DNA of 64,000 nt from DATJGR01 sp963735085 (GCA_963735085.1 CAVTJP010000005.1:1-64000), one strand, 5' to 3'. Positions 8,764 through 17,782 are shown, numbered from the stretch's first letter. A program made the numbers and translations. The notes: generated by a model from the letters alone, not told the origin.

Positions 8764-9450
8764 TCAGTCGATGAGAATCGCGCTGCCCAGCGCGTTCAAT
8801 CGGCGTCGGCGCAGGCGCCAATCGGGCATGTAGGTATCCAGCAACCGCTCGAAGCCGCGGCCATGATCGTGGTGCTTGATGTGTGCCAGTTCGTGCAGGA
8901 TCACGTAATCGATCAGATCGACCGGCGCCTTCACGAGTTGGGTGTTCAGCGTGATGTCCCCGGTCATGCTGCAGCTTCCCCACTGCGAGCGCATCCGGCG
9001 CAGACGCCAGTTCGGCGTGCCCTTCAGCCAGGGTAGATGCGTCCACTGCGCGATGCGTCGCGTCAGCAGCTCCGCGGCGCGCGCGCGATACCAGATTCGC
9101 AACAGTGCGCGGACGTGCTCGGCGCACCTGTCATCGGTGGCAACGAGAATGCGGCGGCCGGTGAACGTGACCTCGTCGCGTCGGGCAGGTGATTCGAACG
9201 CCATCGGATAGCGCTTGCCAAGATAGAAATGCAACGCGCCCGCGTCGTAGCGCGGTGCGTGCAGGCGCGTTTCAGCCACCTGCTCGGCGATCCAGTTCGC
9301 ATGCGAATGAACCACGCGATGGATGTCTTTGAGACTGGCCCACGTCGGCGCGCCGACGCGCACCGTGCCATCGTGGTGCACGCGCACAGAAATGTTCTTG
9401 CTGCGCCGGCCGGTGCGGCGGAGGTGGTACGCAATCGACATGGCGGGCAT
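8764..9450 (-). CDS. YgjP-like (DUF45, M48-related) metallopeptidase
   Basis: 228 residues. VILHELAHIKHHDHG contains the HExxH zinc motif (H186, E187, H190), and RSQWGSCSMTGDITLN just before it is the hallmark of the YgjP/WLM DUF45 group. RRSKNISVRVHHDGTVRVGAP at the N-terminus is also typical. The E. coli relative YgjP is a poorly characterised zinc metalloprotease-like protein. The ATG at 9450 is chosen; another lies at 9441. The longer open frame to 10056 is only the antisense of ppc. It is divergent from ppc, with about 39 bases between starts, and followed closely by the Nudix gene. Confidence 0.85.
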   Translation of the reverse strand: MPAMSIAYHLRRTGRRSKNISVRVHHDGTVRVGAPTWASLKDIHRVVHSHANWIAEQVAETRLHAPRYDAGALHFYLGKRYPMAFESPARRDEVTFTGRRILVATDDRCAEHVRALLRIWYRARAAELLTRRIAQWTHLPWLKGTPNWRLRRMRSQWGSCSMTGDITLNTQLVKAPVDLIDYVILHELAHIKHHDHGRGFERLLDTYMPDWRLRRRRLNALGSAILID

Positions 9451-9489
9451 TATCGTTGCAATTCGCCTCAACGAAAACGGGACACGGAT

Positions 9490-12057
9490 ATGCTCTCCGA
9501 AGCGCGGCTCCTCGACAAGGCATTGCGCGACGATGTCCGCCTGCTCGGCGAGATCCTTGGTCGCGTGATCGCAGCCGACCGCGGCACCGCGTTCGTGGAT
9601 CTGATCGAGCAGATCCGCGCGCTGGCCAAAGCCGCCCGTGCCGGCGGCGGTACCGAGTGGGACGCCCTCAGCGCACTGCTCGCCTCCATTCCGGCGGATG
9701 CCATCTGCGACGTTGCGCGGGCATTCAATCAGTTCCTGAATCTGGCGAATATCGCCGAACAGCACCATGCGGTGGCGAATCAGCCGCTGGCCGTCGAACT
9801 GCCGCAGGCCGAAGGTCTCGATGCCGCAATCGATGCCCTGCAGATCGAGCTGGTGCTGACCGCGCACCCAACGGAAGTACTCAGGCGCACGCTGGTGCTG
9901 AAATACGACGCGATCGGCCGCGCCCTGACGGAACAACCACATGATGTCGTGCTGCTGGAAAGATTGATTGCCGAGGCGTGGCACAGCGACGAGGTGCGCA
10001 CCGAACGCCCGACGCCGCAGGACGAAGCGAAATGGGGCTTTGCGGTAATCGAACAATCGTTGTGGGAGGCGCTGCCGCGATTCCTGCGCCAGTTCGACGC
10101 GAGCCTCGAGCAGGCCGGACGGCCGCCGCTGAGCGCGACGGCGACGCCGATTCGCTTTGCAACGTGGATGGGCGGCGATCGCGACGGTAACCCGAACGTC
10201 ACCGCCCCCGTCACGCGCGAAGTGCTGATGCTGGCGCGCTGGATGGCGGCGGATCTATACCTGCGCGACGTCGACACGCTGCACGGGTCTCTGTCGATGA
10301 CGCACGCGAGCGATGCGATGCGCGCCCGCAGCGGCGATGCGCGCGAACCGTATCGCGCGCTGTTGAAGGACGTTCGCGAACGGTTGCGCCGCACCCGCGA
10401 CTGGGCTGAGGGTAGCGATGCGCGGCCGCCGGACGATCCGAAGGCGATCTACTTCGATGCCGCCGACCTGCACGAACCGCTGGCGCTGTGTCATCACTCT
10501 CTGCACGCATGCGGCATGGGCTTGATCGCCGATGGGCCGTTGCTCGATACGTTGCGCCGGGTTGCCGCATTCGGAACCACGCTGGTGCGACTCGACGTCC
10601 GTCAGAGTTCCGATCGTCACACCGCTGTACTCGACGAGATCACCCAGTATCTCGGCATCCTTCACGACGGCCGCAGCTACGCCGAGTGGCCGGAATCGCA
10701 ACGCCAGCAGTTCCTGCTCGCTGAACTCGTCGGCCGGCGGCCGTTGTTTCCAACTCACTGGCCCGCCTCGGAGGACGCGCGCGAAGTGCTCGCCACCTGT
10801 GCGGTGGTCGCCTCGCCGCTCGGCGATGGCATTGCCCAGTATGTGATCTCCATGGCGACCTCGCCGTCCGACGTACTCGCGGTGATCCTGCTGCTGCGGG
10901 CAGCCGGCGTCGCGCGTGCACTGCCGGTGGTGCCGCTGTTCGAAACGCTCGACGATCTCGATGGCGCCGCGCAGACGATCGACGCGCTACTGAGCATTCC
11001 GTGGTATCGCAGCTACGCCGGCACCGAACTACACGTGATGATTGGCTATTCGGATTCAGCGAAAGACGCCGGCCAGTTCGCAGCGGCTTGGGCGCAGTAC
11101 CGCGCGCAGGAGCAACTCGTCGAGGTTGCCCAACGCCACGGCACCCGGCTGCGCCTGTTCCACGGCCGCGGCGGCGCGGTCGGTCGTGGCGGTGGCCCGG
11201 CGCGCCAGGCAATCCTGTCGCAGCCGCCCGGCTCGGTACAAAGCAGTCTGCGCGTCACTGAACAAGGTGAGGTGATTCGCTTCAAGCTCGGCAACCCGCA
11301 ACTCGCCATCGAAACGCTGACGCGCTACGTCACCGCGGTGCTGGAAGCCACGTTGAATCCGCCGCCGGTGCCGTCTGAAGCATGGCGCGCGCGGATCGGC
11401 GAATTGTCCGGCGTCGCGCTGGCTGCGTATCGCCACGTGGTGCGCGAAGACCCGGATTTCGTTGCACTGTTCCGCGCGCTGACGCCGGAAACCGAACTCG
11501 GCATCCTGGCGCTCGGCAGCCGTCCGTCGCGTCGCCGCGACACGCAGGACATCAGCAGTCTGCGCGCGATCCCGTGGGTATTCGCATGGACCCAGGTGCG
11601 TCTTATGCTGCCGGCATGGCTCGGCACCGATGCCGCCCTGACGGAATCGCACGACCGCAGCGACGATCCGGTGATGGCCGACATGGCACGCTGGCCGTTC
11701 TTCCGCATGCAACTGAACATGCTCGAGATGGTGCTTGCGAAAACCGATCCCGATCTGGCGCGCTACTATGCACGGCGTCTGACGAGCCCAGAACAGCAGC
11801 AGGCGGTGGAGCGTCTCGGCAAGCGCGCCGACGTGCTTGCGAACGCCCTGTTGAAATTGAACGGCGAAACTCAGTTGCTGCAGGACGATCCGGAACTGCG
11901 TGCGTCACTATCGGTGCGCAACACGTATCTCGATCCGCTGCACCTGCTGCAAGCGGAACTGCTGGCGCGCTATCGGCAGCAACCCAACGACGCCACCGCG
12001 CGCGCGCTGAAGATCACGATGGCGGGCATATCGAGCGGGCTGCGCAACACGGGTTGA
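9490..12057 (+). CDS. ppc: Phosphoenolpyruvate carboxylase
   Basis: 855 residues, the usual bacterial length. It carboxylates phosphoenolpyruvate with bicarbonate to oxaloacetate, refilling the TCA cycle. Visible signatures are LTAHPTEVLRRTLVLKYDAI with the catalytic His near residue 126, WMGGDRDGNPNVTA, GYSDSAKDAGQFAAAW, the FHGRGGAVGRGGGPA loop near 558-572, ALGSRPSRR, and the C-terminal MAGISSGLRNTG. The ATG at 9490 matches the normal start; the frame upstream overlaps the divergent YgjP-like gene and should be ignored. Oxaloacetate feeds aspartate, the precursor of the ectoine made by the operon at 25411-30028, a plausible metabolic link but not a regulatory one. Confidence 0.96.
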   Translation: MLSEARLLDKALRDDVRLLGEILGRVIAADRGTAFVDLIEQIRALAKAARAGGGTEWDALSALLASIPADAICDVARAFNQFLNLANIAEQHHAVANQPLAVELPQAEGLDAAIDALQIELVLTAHPTEVLRRTLVLKYDAIGRALTEQPHDVVLLERLIAEAWHSDEVRTERPTPQDEAKWGFAVIEQSLWEALPRFLRQFDASLEQAGRPPLSATATPIRFATWMGGDRDGNPNVTAPVTREVLMLARWMAADLYLRDVDTLHGSLSMTHASDAMRARSGDAREPYRALLKDVRERLRRTRDWAEGSDARPPDDPKAIYFDAADLHEPLALCHHSLHACGMGLIADGPLLDTLRRVAAFGTTLVRLDVRQSSDRHTAVLDEITQYLGILHDGRSYAEWPESQRQQFLLAELVGRRPLFPTHWPASEDAREVLATCAVVASPLGDGIAQYVISMATSPSDVLAVILLLRAAGVARALPVVPLFETLDDLDGAAQTIDALLSIPWYRSYAGTELHVMIGYSDSAKDAGQFAAAWAQYRAQEQLVEVAQRHGTRLRLFHGRGGAVGRGGGPARQAILSQPPGSVQSSLRVTEQGEVIRFKLGNPQLAIETLTRYVTAVLEATLNPPPVPSEAWRARIGELSGVALAAYRHVVREDPDFVALFRALTPETELGILALGSRPSRRRDTQDISSLRAIPWVFAWTQVRLMLPAWLGTDAALTESHDRSDDPVMADMARWPFFRMQLNMLEMVLAKTDPDLARYYARRLTSPEQQQAVERLGKRADVLANALLKLNGETQLLQDDPELRASLSVRNTYLDPLHLLQAELLARYRQQPNDATARALKITMAGISSGLRNTG

Positions 12058-12068
12058 AACACGACCAC

Positions 12069-13400
12069 ATGCAACCTCAATCGTCGGACGGCATGAACGG
12101 CATCAGCAGTCGCGCGCGCATCGAGCAGGCGCTCGCTCGCATCGCCGACACCAACGGCGAGGGTGCGCGCGTGTTCATCGAGGTTTACACCGATACAGCA
12201 CGTGCCGAAGCCGACCATTCCGACCGGTTGCGGCAAGCCGGTATTGTTCGATCGCCGATCGAAGGGTTACCAGTCAGCGTCAAAGACCTGTTCGATGTCG
12301 GCGGCGACGTGACGCGCGCCGGATCGAAGCTGTTGGTGGATGCGGCACCCGCGCAGCGCGACGCCGTGGCCGTCGCGCGGTTGCGCGCCGCCGGCGCGAT
12401 CATCGTCGGCCGCACGAACATGGTCGAGTTCGCATTCGGTGTGGTCGGCGCGAACCCGCACTATGGCACGCCGCGCAATCCGTACGATCGAACGACGCCA
12501 CGCGTACCCGGCGGCTCGTCGTCGGGCGCCGCCGTCGCGGTGGCCGATGGTATGTGCGTGATGGCGCTCGGCACCGATACCCGCGGGTCGATCCGGATAC
12601 CAGCCGCATTGTGCGGCGTGACCGGATTCAAACCCACAGCGCGCCGGGTACCGCGCGACGGCGCGTTTCCGTTGTCGGCTACACTCGATTCGGTCGGCCC
12701 GCTGTGCGCGACGGTTGCCGAATGCGCCGTGTACGATGCGATTCTCGCGGCCGAGGATAGGCCGCCACAGCCACCCCTCGACGCGCGCGGCTTGCGCCTG
12801 ATGTTGCCCCGTTCGAGCGCGATCGAGGATCTCGATCCTGCGGTGGCTACCACATTCGATGCGGCGCTCGCCACGTTGATCGACGCCGGCGCCCGCATCG
12901 TCGACGTACCGATGCCGATGTTCGACGCGCAAGCCGAATACTTTCGCGCTGGTGGTCTCGCCGGCGCAGAGGCCTATTCGATTCACAGGCAATGGCTCGA
13001 CCGATTGGACGAGTACGATCCGCGCGTTGGCAAACGCATCGTGTTGGGTCGCGAACTCAGCGCTGCCGATTACATCGGGCTGCGACGCTTGCGCGTCGCA
13101 TTCATCCGCGAAGTCGAGGCGGAGCTTGCGGCATTCGATGCAATGCTGATGCCGAGCGTGCCATGCATCGCACCGACCATCGCCGAAGCCACGGCGACCG
13201 ACGACGCCTATTTCCACTGGAACGCGCGCATCCTGCGCAACGCCGGGCTGATCAATTTTCTCGATGGCTGCGCGGTGTCGCTGCCGTGTCATTCGGCAGG
13301 TTCCGCGCCGGTGGGTCTATCGGTATGCGGAATCGCGATGAGCGATCGGCACACACTGGCCGTCGCACAGGCGGTCGAGCGGGCGATCGCATCGACGTGA
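12069..13400 (+). CDS. Amidase signature family protein
   Basis: 443 residues from the ATG at 12069, eleven bases after ppc. The Ser-cisSer-Lys triad of the family is visible: Lys72 in SVKDLFDVGG, the Ser run 150-152 in GGSSSGAAVAV, and Ser174 in GTDTRGSIRIPAALCG followed by VTGFKPT. Most members have GTDTGGS; the Arg in place of the first Gly is slightly unusual. It hydrolyses an amide in the cytoplasm, but this family covers amidases, allophanate hydrolases and GatA-like proteins. No GatB or GatC neighbours are present, so a tRNA amidotransferase role is unlikely. It may be cotranscribed with ppc. Confidence 0.85.
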   Translation: MQPQSSDGMNGISSRARIEQALARIADTNGEGARVFIEVYTDTARAEADHSDRLRQAGIVRSPIEGLPVSVKDLFDVGGDVTRAGSKLLVDAAPAQRDAVAVARLRAAGAIIVGRTNMVEFAFGVVGANPHYGTPRNPYDRTTPRVPGGSSSGAAVAVADGMCVMALGTDTRGSIRIPAALCGVTGFKPTARRVPRDGAFPLSATLDSVGPLCATVAECAVYDAILAAEDRPPQPPLDARGLRLMLPRSSAIEDLDPAVATTFDAALATLIDAGARIVDVPMPMFDAQAEYFRAGGLAGAEAYSIHRQWLDRLDEYDPRVGKRIVLGRELSAADYIGLRRLRVAFIREVEAELAAFDAMLMPSVPCIAPTIAEATATDDAYFHWNARILRNAGLINFLDGCAVSLPCHSAGSAPVGLSVCGIAMSDRHTLAVAQAVERAIAST

Positions 13401-13449
13401 ACAGGCCCCGACCCGCGGCAGCCAACAAATCTAAACGATGGGGCGTATC

Positions 13450-13911
13450 ATGAAGCCGTCGCTTGTCATGCTCGGCTGGCGCGAGTGGATTGCGCTGCCG
13501 GATCTGGGACTTTCCCGAATCAAGGCGAAGGTGGATACGGGCGCACGCAGTTCGACGTTGCACGCGTTCTCGATCGAACTGTTCCACCGCCGCGGCGTGG
13601 ACTGGGTGCGTGTCGGTATGCACCCGATGCAGCGCAGTCGCCAAATTGACGTGTTTTGCGATGCGCCAGTGAAAGATCGGCGCAAGGTAACCGACTCGGG
13701 TGGACACGCCGAGTTGCGCTATGTGATCGATACGACGGTGGTCATTGGCGTCGCGCGCCGCGTCATCGAGGTCACGTTGACCGACCGCGACACGATGCGT
13801 TTTCGCATGTTGCTGGGACGCACGGCGCTTGCGGGCAACTATGCCGTGGATGCACGCAGCTCTTATCTGGCGGGTGAGCCCGGCACCGGAACCCGAATCA
13901 AACGGAGGTAA
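13450..13911 (+). CDS. rimB: RimB-like (DUF785, retropepsin-like) peptidase
   Basis: 153 residues. LGWREWIALPDLGLSRIKAKVDTGARSSTLHA contains the aspartic-protease-like DTGA motif (residues 29-32) of the family long named ATP-dependent zinc protease. In Pseudomonas, RimB is a protease acting on the poly-glutamate tails added by RimK to ribosomal protein S6. The ATG at 13450 gives the standard MK...LGWREW start; an in-frame ATG lies at 13438. It is seven bases upstream of rimK and in the same operon, which strengthens the assignment. Confidence 0.82.
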   Translation: MKPSLVMLGWREWIALPDLGLSRIKAKVDTGARSSTLHAFSIELFHRRGVDWVRVGMHPMQRSRQIDVFCDAPVKDRRKVTDSGGHAELRYVIDTTVVIGVARRVIEVTLTDRDTMRFRMLLGRTALAGNYAVDARSSYLAGEPGTGTRIKRR

Positions 13912-13918
13912 CCACCCC

Positions 13919-14830
13919 ATGCGAATTGCCATCCTGTCCAGAAACTCCCGACTCTACTCGACGCGCCGCCTGCAGGAAGCGGCCGTCGGCCGCGGCCACG
14001 AAGTGCGCGTGGTAGATCATCTGCACTGTTTCATGGACATCACCGCCGCGAAACCGACAATCCACTATCGCAACGAGGAGTTCGGCCGCAGTAGCTTCGA
14101 CGCGATCATTCCGCGCATCGGTGTGTCGGTGAATTTCTACGGCACCGCTGTCGCGCGGCAGTTCGAAATGATGGGTGTGTATTGCGTCAATGAATCGGTC
14201 GCGATCACTCGGGCGCGGGACAAGTTGCGCTCGATGCAACTGCTGTCGCGCCACAACGTCGGCATTCCGGTGACCGCGTTCGCCAACCGGCCTGACGATG
14301 TCGCGGGCCTGATCCGCGAAGTGGGTGGCGCGCCGCTGGTCGTCAAACTGCTCGAAGGCACGCAGGGCATCGGTGTGGTGCTGGCCGAAACGAACAAGGC
14401 CGCCGAATCGGTGATTCAGGCGTTCATGGGCTTGGGCTCGAACATCCTGGTGCAGGAATTCATCAAGGAATCGAAAGGTTCCGACATTCGCTGCTTCGTG
14501 GTCGGCAATCGGGTTATCGCGGCGATGCAGCGGCAGGCGCCGGAAGGTGAGTTCCGCTCCAACCTGCATCGCGGCGGCAGTGCCACACTGGTGAAGCTGA
14601 CGCCGGCCGAGCGGCGCACCGCAGTGAAGGCTGCACAGCTTATGGGGCTCAACGTCGCCGGTGTCGACCTGCTGCGATCCAGTCGCGGGCCGCTGGTAAT
14701 GGAAGTCAACTCATCGCCGGGATTGCGCGGCATCGAAGAAGCCACCCAGAAAGACGTCGCCGGCATGATCATCGAGTTCATCGAGCAGAACGCAAAAGTT
14801 GGCAACACCAAAACCAAAGGCAAAGGCTGA
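13919..14830 (+). CDS. rimK: RimK-type ATP-grasp alpha-L-glutamate ligase
   Basis: 303 residues, normal for RimK. It starts MRIAILSRNSRLYSTRRL after a strong Shine-Dalgarno (GGAGG). The ATP-grasp core shows PLVVKLLEGTQGIGVVLAE, ILVQEFIKESKGSDIRCFVVG and GPLVMEVNSSPGLRGIE (Mg-binding). RimK adds glutamates to the C-terminus of ribosomal protein S6 and can modify other targets, altering the ribosome and proteome. It follows the RimB gene and overlaps the following M14-like gene by 32 bases, a grouping often seen in proteobacteria. The C-terminal Lys/Gly-rich tail (NTKTKGKG) results from the overlap. Confidence 0.93.
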   Translation: MRIAILSRNSRLYSTRRLQEAAVGRGHEVRVVDHLHCFMDITAAKPTIHYRNEEFGRSSFDAIIPRIGVSVNFYGTAVARQFEMMGVYCVNESVAITRARDKLRSMQLLSRHNVGIPVTAFANRPDDVAGLIREVGGAPLVVKLLEGTQGIGVVLAETNKAAESVIQAFMGLGSNILVQEFIKESKGSDIRCFVVGNRVIAAMQRQAPEGEFRSNLHRGGSATLVKLTPAERRTAVKAAQLMGLNVAGVDLLRSSRGPLVMEVNSSPGLRGIEEATQKDVAGMIIEFIEQNAKVGNTKTKGKG

Positions 14831-15863
14831 CCGCGCGCCCGCGTTCGAGATCGGCGACACGTCGGTCGCGCCGGGCGAGCGACGCGTCGTCGAGCTGCCG
14901 GTCGCGGCGCTATACACCCACGCGGCGCCGCTGAACCTGCCGGCGCACGTAGTGTGCGGGCGCCGCGAGGGCCCCCGACTGTTCCTGTCCGCCGCGATCC
15001 ACGGCGACGAACTCAACGGTGTGGAAATCATTCGGCGCGTGTTGCAGCACCGTGCGTTGCGAGCGATGCGTGGTGTGCTGGTCGCGGTGCCGATCGTTAA
15101 TGCGTTCGGCATGATTCAGCATTCGCGCTATCTGCCCGATCGACGCGACCTGAACCGCTCGTTTCCGGGTTCGCCATCGGGCTCGCTGGCAGCACGTCTG
15201 GCGCACATCCTGGTGGAGCACGTCGTCAAACCATGTGCCTATGGAATCGATCTGCACACCGGTTCGTCGCATCGAAGCAACCTGCCGCAGATCCGCGCGG
15301 ATTTGTCCGATCCGGAGACCCGCGCCCTTGCGGGTTCGTTCGGCGTACCGGTATTGATCAACTCGTCGGTGCGCGATGGATCGCTGCGCAGCGAGGCCAC
15401 ATCTGCCGGCGTGCGGATGTTGCTGTACGAAGCCGGCGAAGCGTTGCGGTATGACGAGTTTGCCATTCGGGTCGGCGTCGAAGGCGTACTCAACGTGATG
15501 CGCGGCCTCGGCATGATCGTTCGTCGCAGTGCTGCACCACGCGGCGAACCGTTCATCGCGCGCTCATCAACGTGGGTGCGCGCGCCGTCGAGTGGTGTGG
15601 TGATCACGCGGCGTCAACTCGGCGATCACGTCGGCGAGCGCGAGTTACTCGCGGAGATCTGCGACCCGTCGGATTTTTTCGAAGGCACCACCGACGCGGT
15701 GACGGCCCCCACCAGCGGCGTGATCATCGGCCGGACGAATCTGCCGCTGGTCAACGAAGGCGATGCGCTGTTCCATATCGCGCGCTTCGAAGACGCGCAG
15801 GAGGTTGCCGCCGAAGTCGCGAGTTTCCATCAGGACATTTTCGATCCGGAACAACAGTACTGA
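14799..15863 (+). CDS. Succinylglutamate desuccinylase/aspartoacylase-family M14 peptidase
   Basis: 354 residues. AAIHGDELNGVEIIRR gives the zinc ligands H68 and E71; DLHTGSSHRSNLPQ supplies His153, and RDLNRSFPG is also typical of the AstE/AspA branch of M14 carboxypeptidases. A C-terminal beta domain (SSGVVITRRQLGDHV, APTSGVIIGRT) follows. Members remove acyl or amino-acyl groups. Next to RimB and RimK, a role in trimming or recycling glutamate-tail products is a reasonable inference, not proven. Translation starts within the end of rimK, implying coupling. The N-terminal dozen residues are Lys/Ala-rich and may be an artefact of the early start. Confidence 0.82.
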   Translation: MATPKPKAKADRAPAFEIGDTSVAPGERRVVELPVAALYTHAAPLNLPAHVVCGRREGPRLFLSAAIHGDELNGVEIIRRVLQHRALRAMRGVLVAVPIVNAFGMIQHSRYLPDRRDLNRSFPGSPSGSLAARLAHILVEHVVKPCAYGIDLHTGSSHRSNLPQIRADLSDPETRALAGSFGVPVLINSSVRDGSLRSEATSAGVRMLLYEAGEALRYDEFAIRVGVEGVLNVMRGLGMIVRRSAAPRGEPFIARSSTWVRAPSSGVVITRRQLGDHVGERELLAEICDPSDFFEGTTDAVTAPTSGVIIGRTNLPLVNEGDALFHIARFEDAQEVAAEVASFHQDIFDPEQQY

Positions 15864-15871
15864 CGATCCAA

Positions 15872-15936
15872 TCAACCGGCCAGGTCAACCGGCAAATTCA
15901 ACCGGGCAGCTCAAACCCGCAGTTCAACAGGAGGCG
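15872..15936. repeat. Five imperfect 13-bp tandem repeats
   Basis: Units begin at 15872, 15885, 15898, 15911 and 15924, each starting TCAAC or TCAAA. The first is TCAACCGGCCAGG and the next two differ mainly in the last five bases. The block fills the gap between two convergent genes, and the last unit overlaps the stop codon of the isochorismatase-like gene. Thirteen is not a multiple of three, so it is not a coding repeat. Confidence 0.75.
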
Positions 15937-16490
15937 CCGAAGTCGACTTCCGCCGCGGCAGCGATTTGATTCGTGCGGCCGGGGTACCGTACCCAACGCA
16001 TCGAAATATTCAGGTCCTGAATGACGCTGGCAGCCTCGATTCTCGTTCCATCGTCGAGATCGACGCTGCCGGTGGTGTGCGCATCTTTGATCAACGTGAG
16101 GTCGTAGCCGCGGTCGAGCGCGCCATATGCCGTCGCGCGAATGCACCAGTTCGTCGCGGCGCCGGCGAGCGCGATGTGTGTCGCGCCGAGCCTGGCGAGT
16201 TCGTCCTCGAGTGGCGTTTGCTCGAATGACGATTGGAACTGCTTGTGGATCAATGTTTCGCCTGGCGCCTGAACGAGCTCCGGCACCAGCGCCCAATCAG
16301 GGCTGCCGCGCTCGAGATCATCACCCGAATGCTGCACCCAGACCACGGGTACGCGCTGCGCACGTGCCCGCTCTACAGCCAGCGATACGTTGTTGACGAT
16401 GCGCGCCGTATCCCAGGATTCCTTCATCACGCCGACCTGCACGTCTACTACCAGCAGCACACACTTGTTGCCTTCTCGCACCGATGCCAT
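15924..16490 (-). CDS. Isochorismatase-family cysteine hydrolase
   Basis: 188 residues. The triad of the family is visible: Asp16 in LLVVDVQVG, Lys83 in IHKQFQSSF, and Cys116 in GAATNWCIRATA. Such enzymes hydrolyse amides or imides (nicotinamidase-like) or vinyl ethers; the substrate is unknown. The ATG at 16490 has a good Shine-Dalgarno (GAGGAG) ten bases upstream, better than the ATG at 16511. The last codons lie in a 13-bp tandem repeat, so the extreme C-terminus may be recently altered. Confidence 0.85.
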   Translation of the reverse strand: MASVREGNKCVLLVVDVQVGVMKESWDTARIVNNVSLAVERARAQRVPVVWVQHSGDDLERGSPDWALVPELVQAPGETLIHKQFQSSFEQTPLEDELARLGATHIALAGAATNWCIRATAYGALDRGYDLTLIKDAHTTGSVDLDDGTRIEAASVIQDLNISMRWVRYPGRTNQIAAAAEVDFGASC

Positions 16491-16501
16491 TGCAGCTCTC
16501 C

Positions 16502-16894
16502 TCAGAACCAATAGTCGCCAACACAGCGGCCATCTCGCGGCAGGTCGTCAAAGGTATTGAGACCGTCGAAATGGTCGATCGGAACCTGCGCCACCGCCTC
16601 CGGTTCGGTCAGCCGCACGTTCACTGCGATGCGACGCCGGCCGTCTTCGCCGGGTTCCAGCGACCGCCAATATGCGAGACAACCGCATGCTGGACAGAAG
16701 TGAAAGCCGATCGAATTAGCGGGCACGTACGCCCGGGTCGGACCCGAGACATTGATGCGTTCGCCTTCGAAGTCGTACGCCCACAGCACACCGTAGCGAC
16801 GACATACGGTGCAGTTGCATGCGGTGGCGCCTTCCGGCGTTCCATCGAATCGCCATTGAACCGCGCCGCAGTGGCAGGAACCCTCCATTTGCAC
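16502..16894 (-). CDS. GFA-family (CENP-V/GFA) zinc protein
   Basis: 130 residues. Cysteine pairs GSCHCGAVQW, CNCTVCRRYG and FCPACGCLAYW are the zinc-binding pattern of the Mss4-like GFA fold, named after glutathione-dependent formaldehyde-activating enzyme although most members have no proven activity. It lies 11 bases upstream of the isochorismatase-like gene on the same strand and about 40 bases after another GFA gene, so it is likely one transcription unit. Confidence 0.85.
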   Translation of the reverse strand: MQMEGSCHCGAVQWRFDGTPEGATACNCTVCRRYGVLWAYDFEGERINVSGPTRAYVPANSIGFHFCPACGCLAYWRSLEPGEDGRRRIAVNVRLTEPEAVAQVPIDHFDGLNTFDDLPRDGRCVGDYWF

Positions 16895-16934
16895 CTCCGA
16901 ACAACTGAACCTGTTTCATCCGGCTGACGCGGCC

Positions 16935-17351
16935 TCAATCGCCAGCCCCCGGACGCGTTTCGAACTGTGGCGCCTCACCACCAATGTGATCCCACGGGGC
17001 TTTTGAGTCTACGAAGATGTGCATCTCGATCTCAACGCCAGGGTCGCCATCGATGCATCCCAGCGTCACGCCGTGAACTTCATCGCCATGAATTCCGCAC
17101 AGTGTGGACCCGCAGAACCTGCAGAAACACAGCCCCCAACCCGGGCTCGACTCATGGCGAGCAATGTTTTCCTTTCCCGCTGCCCATCTGAAGGATCCGG
17201 GCTCGACCTCCGCATATGCGGAGCCGGCTCCGCTGAACGCCTTTCGGCACCGCGAACAATGACAGCTTCGCGCCAATTTGAGGGGCGCATCTATGTCGTA
17301 TCGGACGCGTCCGCAAAAACAGCCACCCGTCAAAACAATCCTCCGTCTCAT
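16935..17351 (-). CDS. GFA-family (CENP-V/GFA) zinc protein
   Basis: 138 residues. GGCFCGRVRYDIDAPLK, SCHCSRCRKAFSG and FCRFCGSTLCG carry the conserved cysteines of the GFA fold. It resembles its downstream neighbour only in motif order, so an old duplication or independent recruitment is possible. The start overlaps the stop of the SnoaL-like gene by four bases (ATGA), showing an operon. Function unknown; a role in small aldehyde or thiol chemistry is only suggested by the family name. Confidence 0.85.
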   Translation of the reverse strand: MRRRIVLTGGCFCGRVRYDIDAPLKLARSCHCSRCRKAFSGAGSAYAEVEPGSFRWAAGKENIARHESSPGWGLCFCRFCGSTLCGIHGDEVHGVTLGCIDGDPGVEIEMHIFVDSKAPWDHIGGEAPQFETRPGAGD

Positions 17352-17782
17352 CGGCTGACGCCCTTGTGAATCGCCGGATCACCTTCATTCCAGAGGATCC
17401 GTTGCGTAATCGCCGCGATGCGCCATGCACCTGGACCACCCGCAGCGGAGAGCGTAAACCGGTAGAATGCGTGCGAGTTGAAACTCCTCGTGCCATCCGA
17501 ACGAAAGATCACGCAACTCGCCGACGCCGACGCTGCGCCGCCGTGGGCCTCTATATCCAGATTCGTCAAAACATGATGCGTCGCAAGCTCATGTAATGCC
17601 TCGGATCGAGTTTTCGCGTATTCACTCGAGCTTACGCTGGACGGAGAACCACCGCGAAGATCCGTGTAATCGATCTGCACGGTCGGTTCCAGAAGCGCCT
17701 CCATCAACTTCCAATCCTTCAGATCGAAACAGTTCATGAATCGGCTCAGAGTGTTTGCGACCTGTTCGTGGTCCGTCATCAA
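17348..17782 (-). CDS. SnoaL-like/NTF2-fold protein
   Basis: 144 residues. The pattern QVANTLSRFMNCFDLKDWKLMEALL, VQIDYTDL and a C-terminal WRIAAITQRILWNEG fits the SnoaL-like NTF2 fold, an alpha+beta cone used by small cyclases, isomerases and many uncharacterised proteins. It overlaps the first GFA gene by four bases, suggesting that the SnoaL, GFA, GFA and isochorismatase genes form one operon. No catalytic residue can be assigned safely. Confidence 0.72.
   Translation of the reverse strand: MMTDHEQVANTLSRFMNCFDLKDWKLMEALLEPTVQIDYTDLRGGSPSSVSSSEYAKTRSEALHELATHHVLTNLDIEAHGGAASASASCVIFRSDGTRSFNSHAFYRFTLSAAGGPGAWRIAAITQRILWNEGDPAIHKGVSR

Noticed and set aside
8764..10056. Long frame extending the YgjP-like gene by about 200 residues
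   Set aside because: The extension is antisense to ppc and lacks family likeness; the protein starts normally at 9450.
11382..12068. Long N-terminal extension of the amidase frame
   Set aside because: It overlaps ppc in another frame and is Arg-rich; the amidase family start lies at 12069.
15872..15936. CRISPR-like array
   Set aside because: Units of 13 bp without spacers; this is a tandem repeat.
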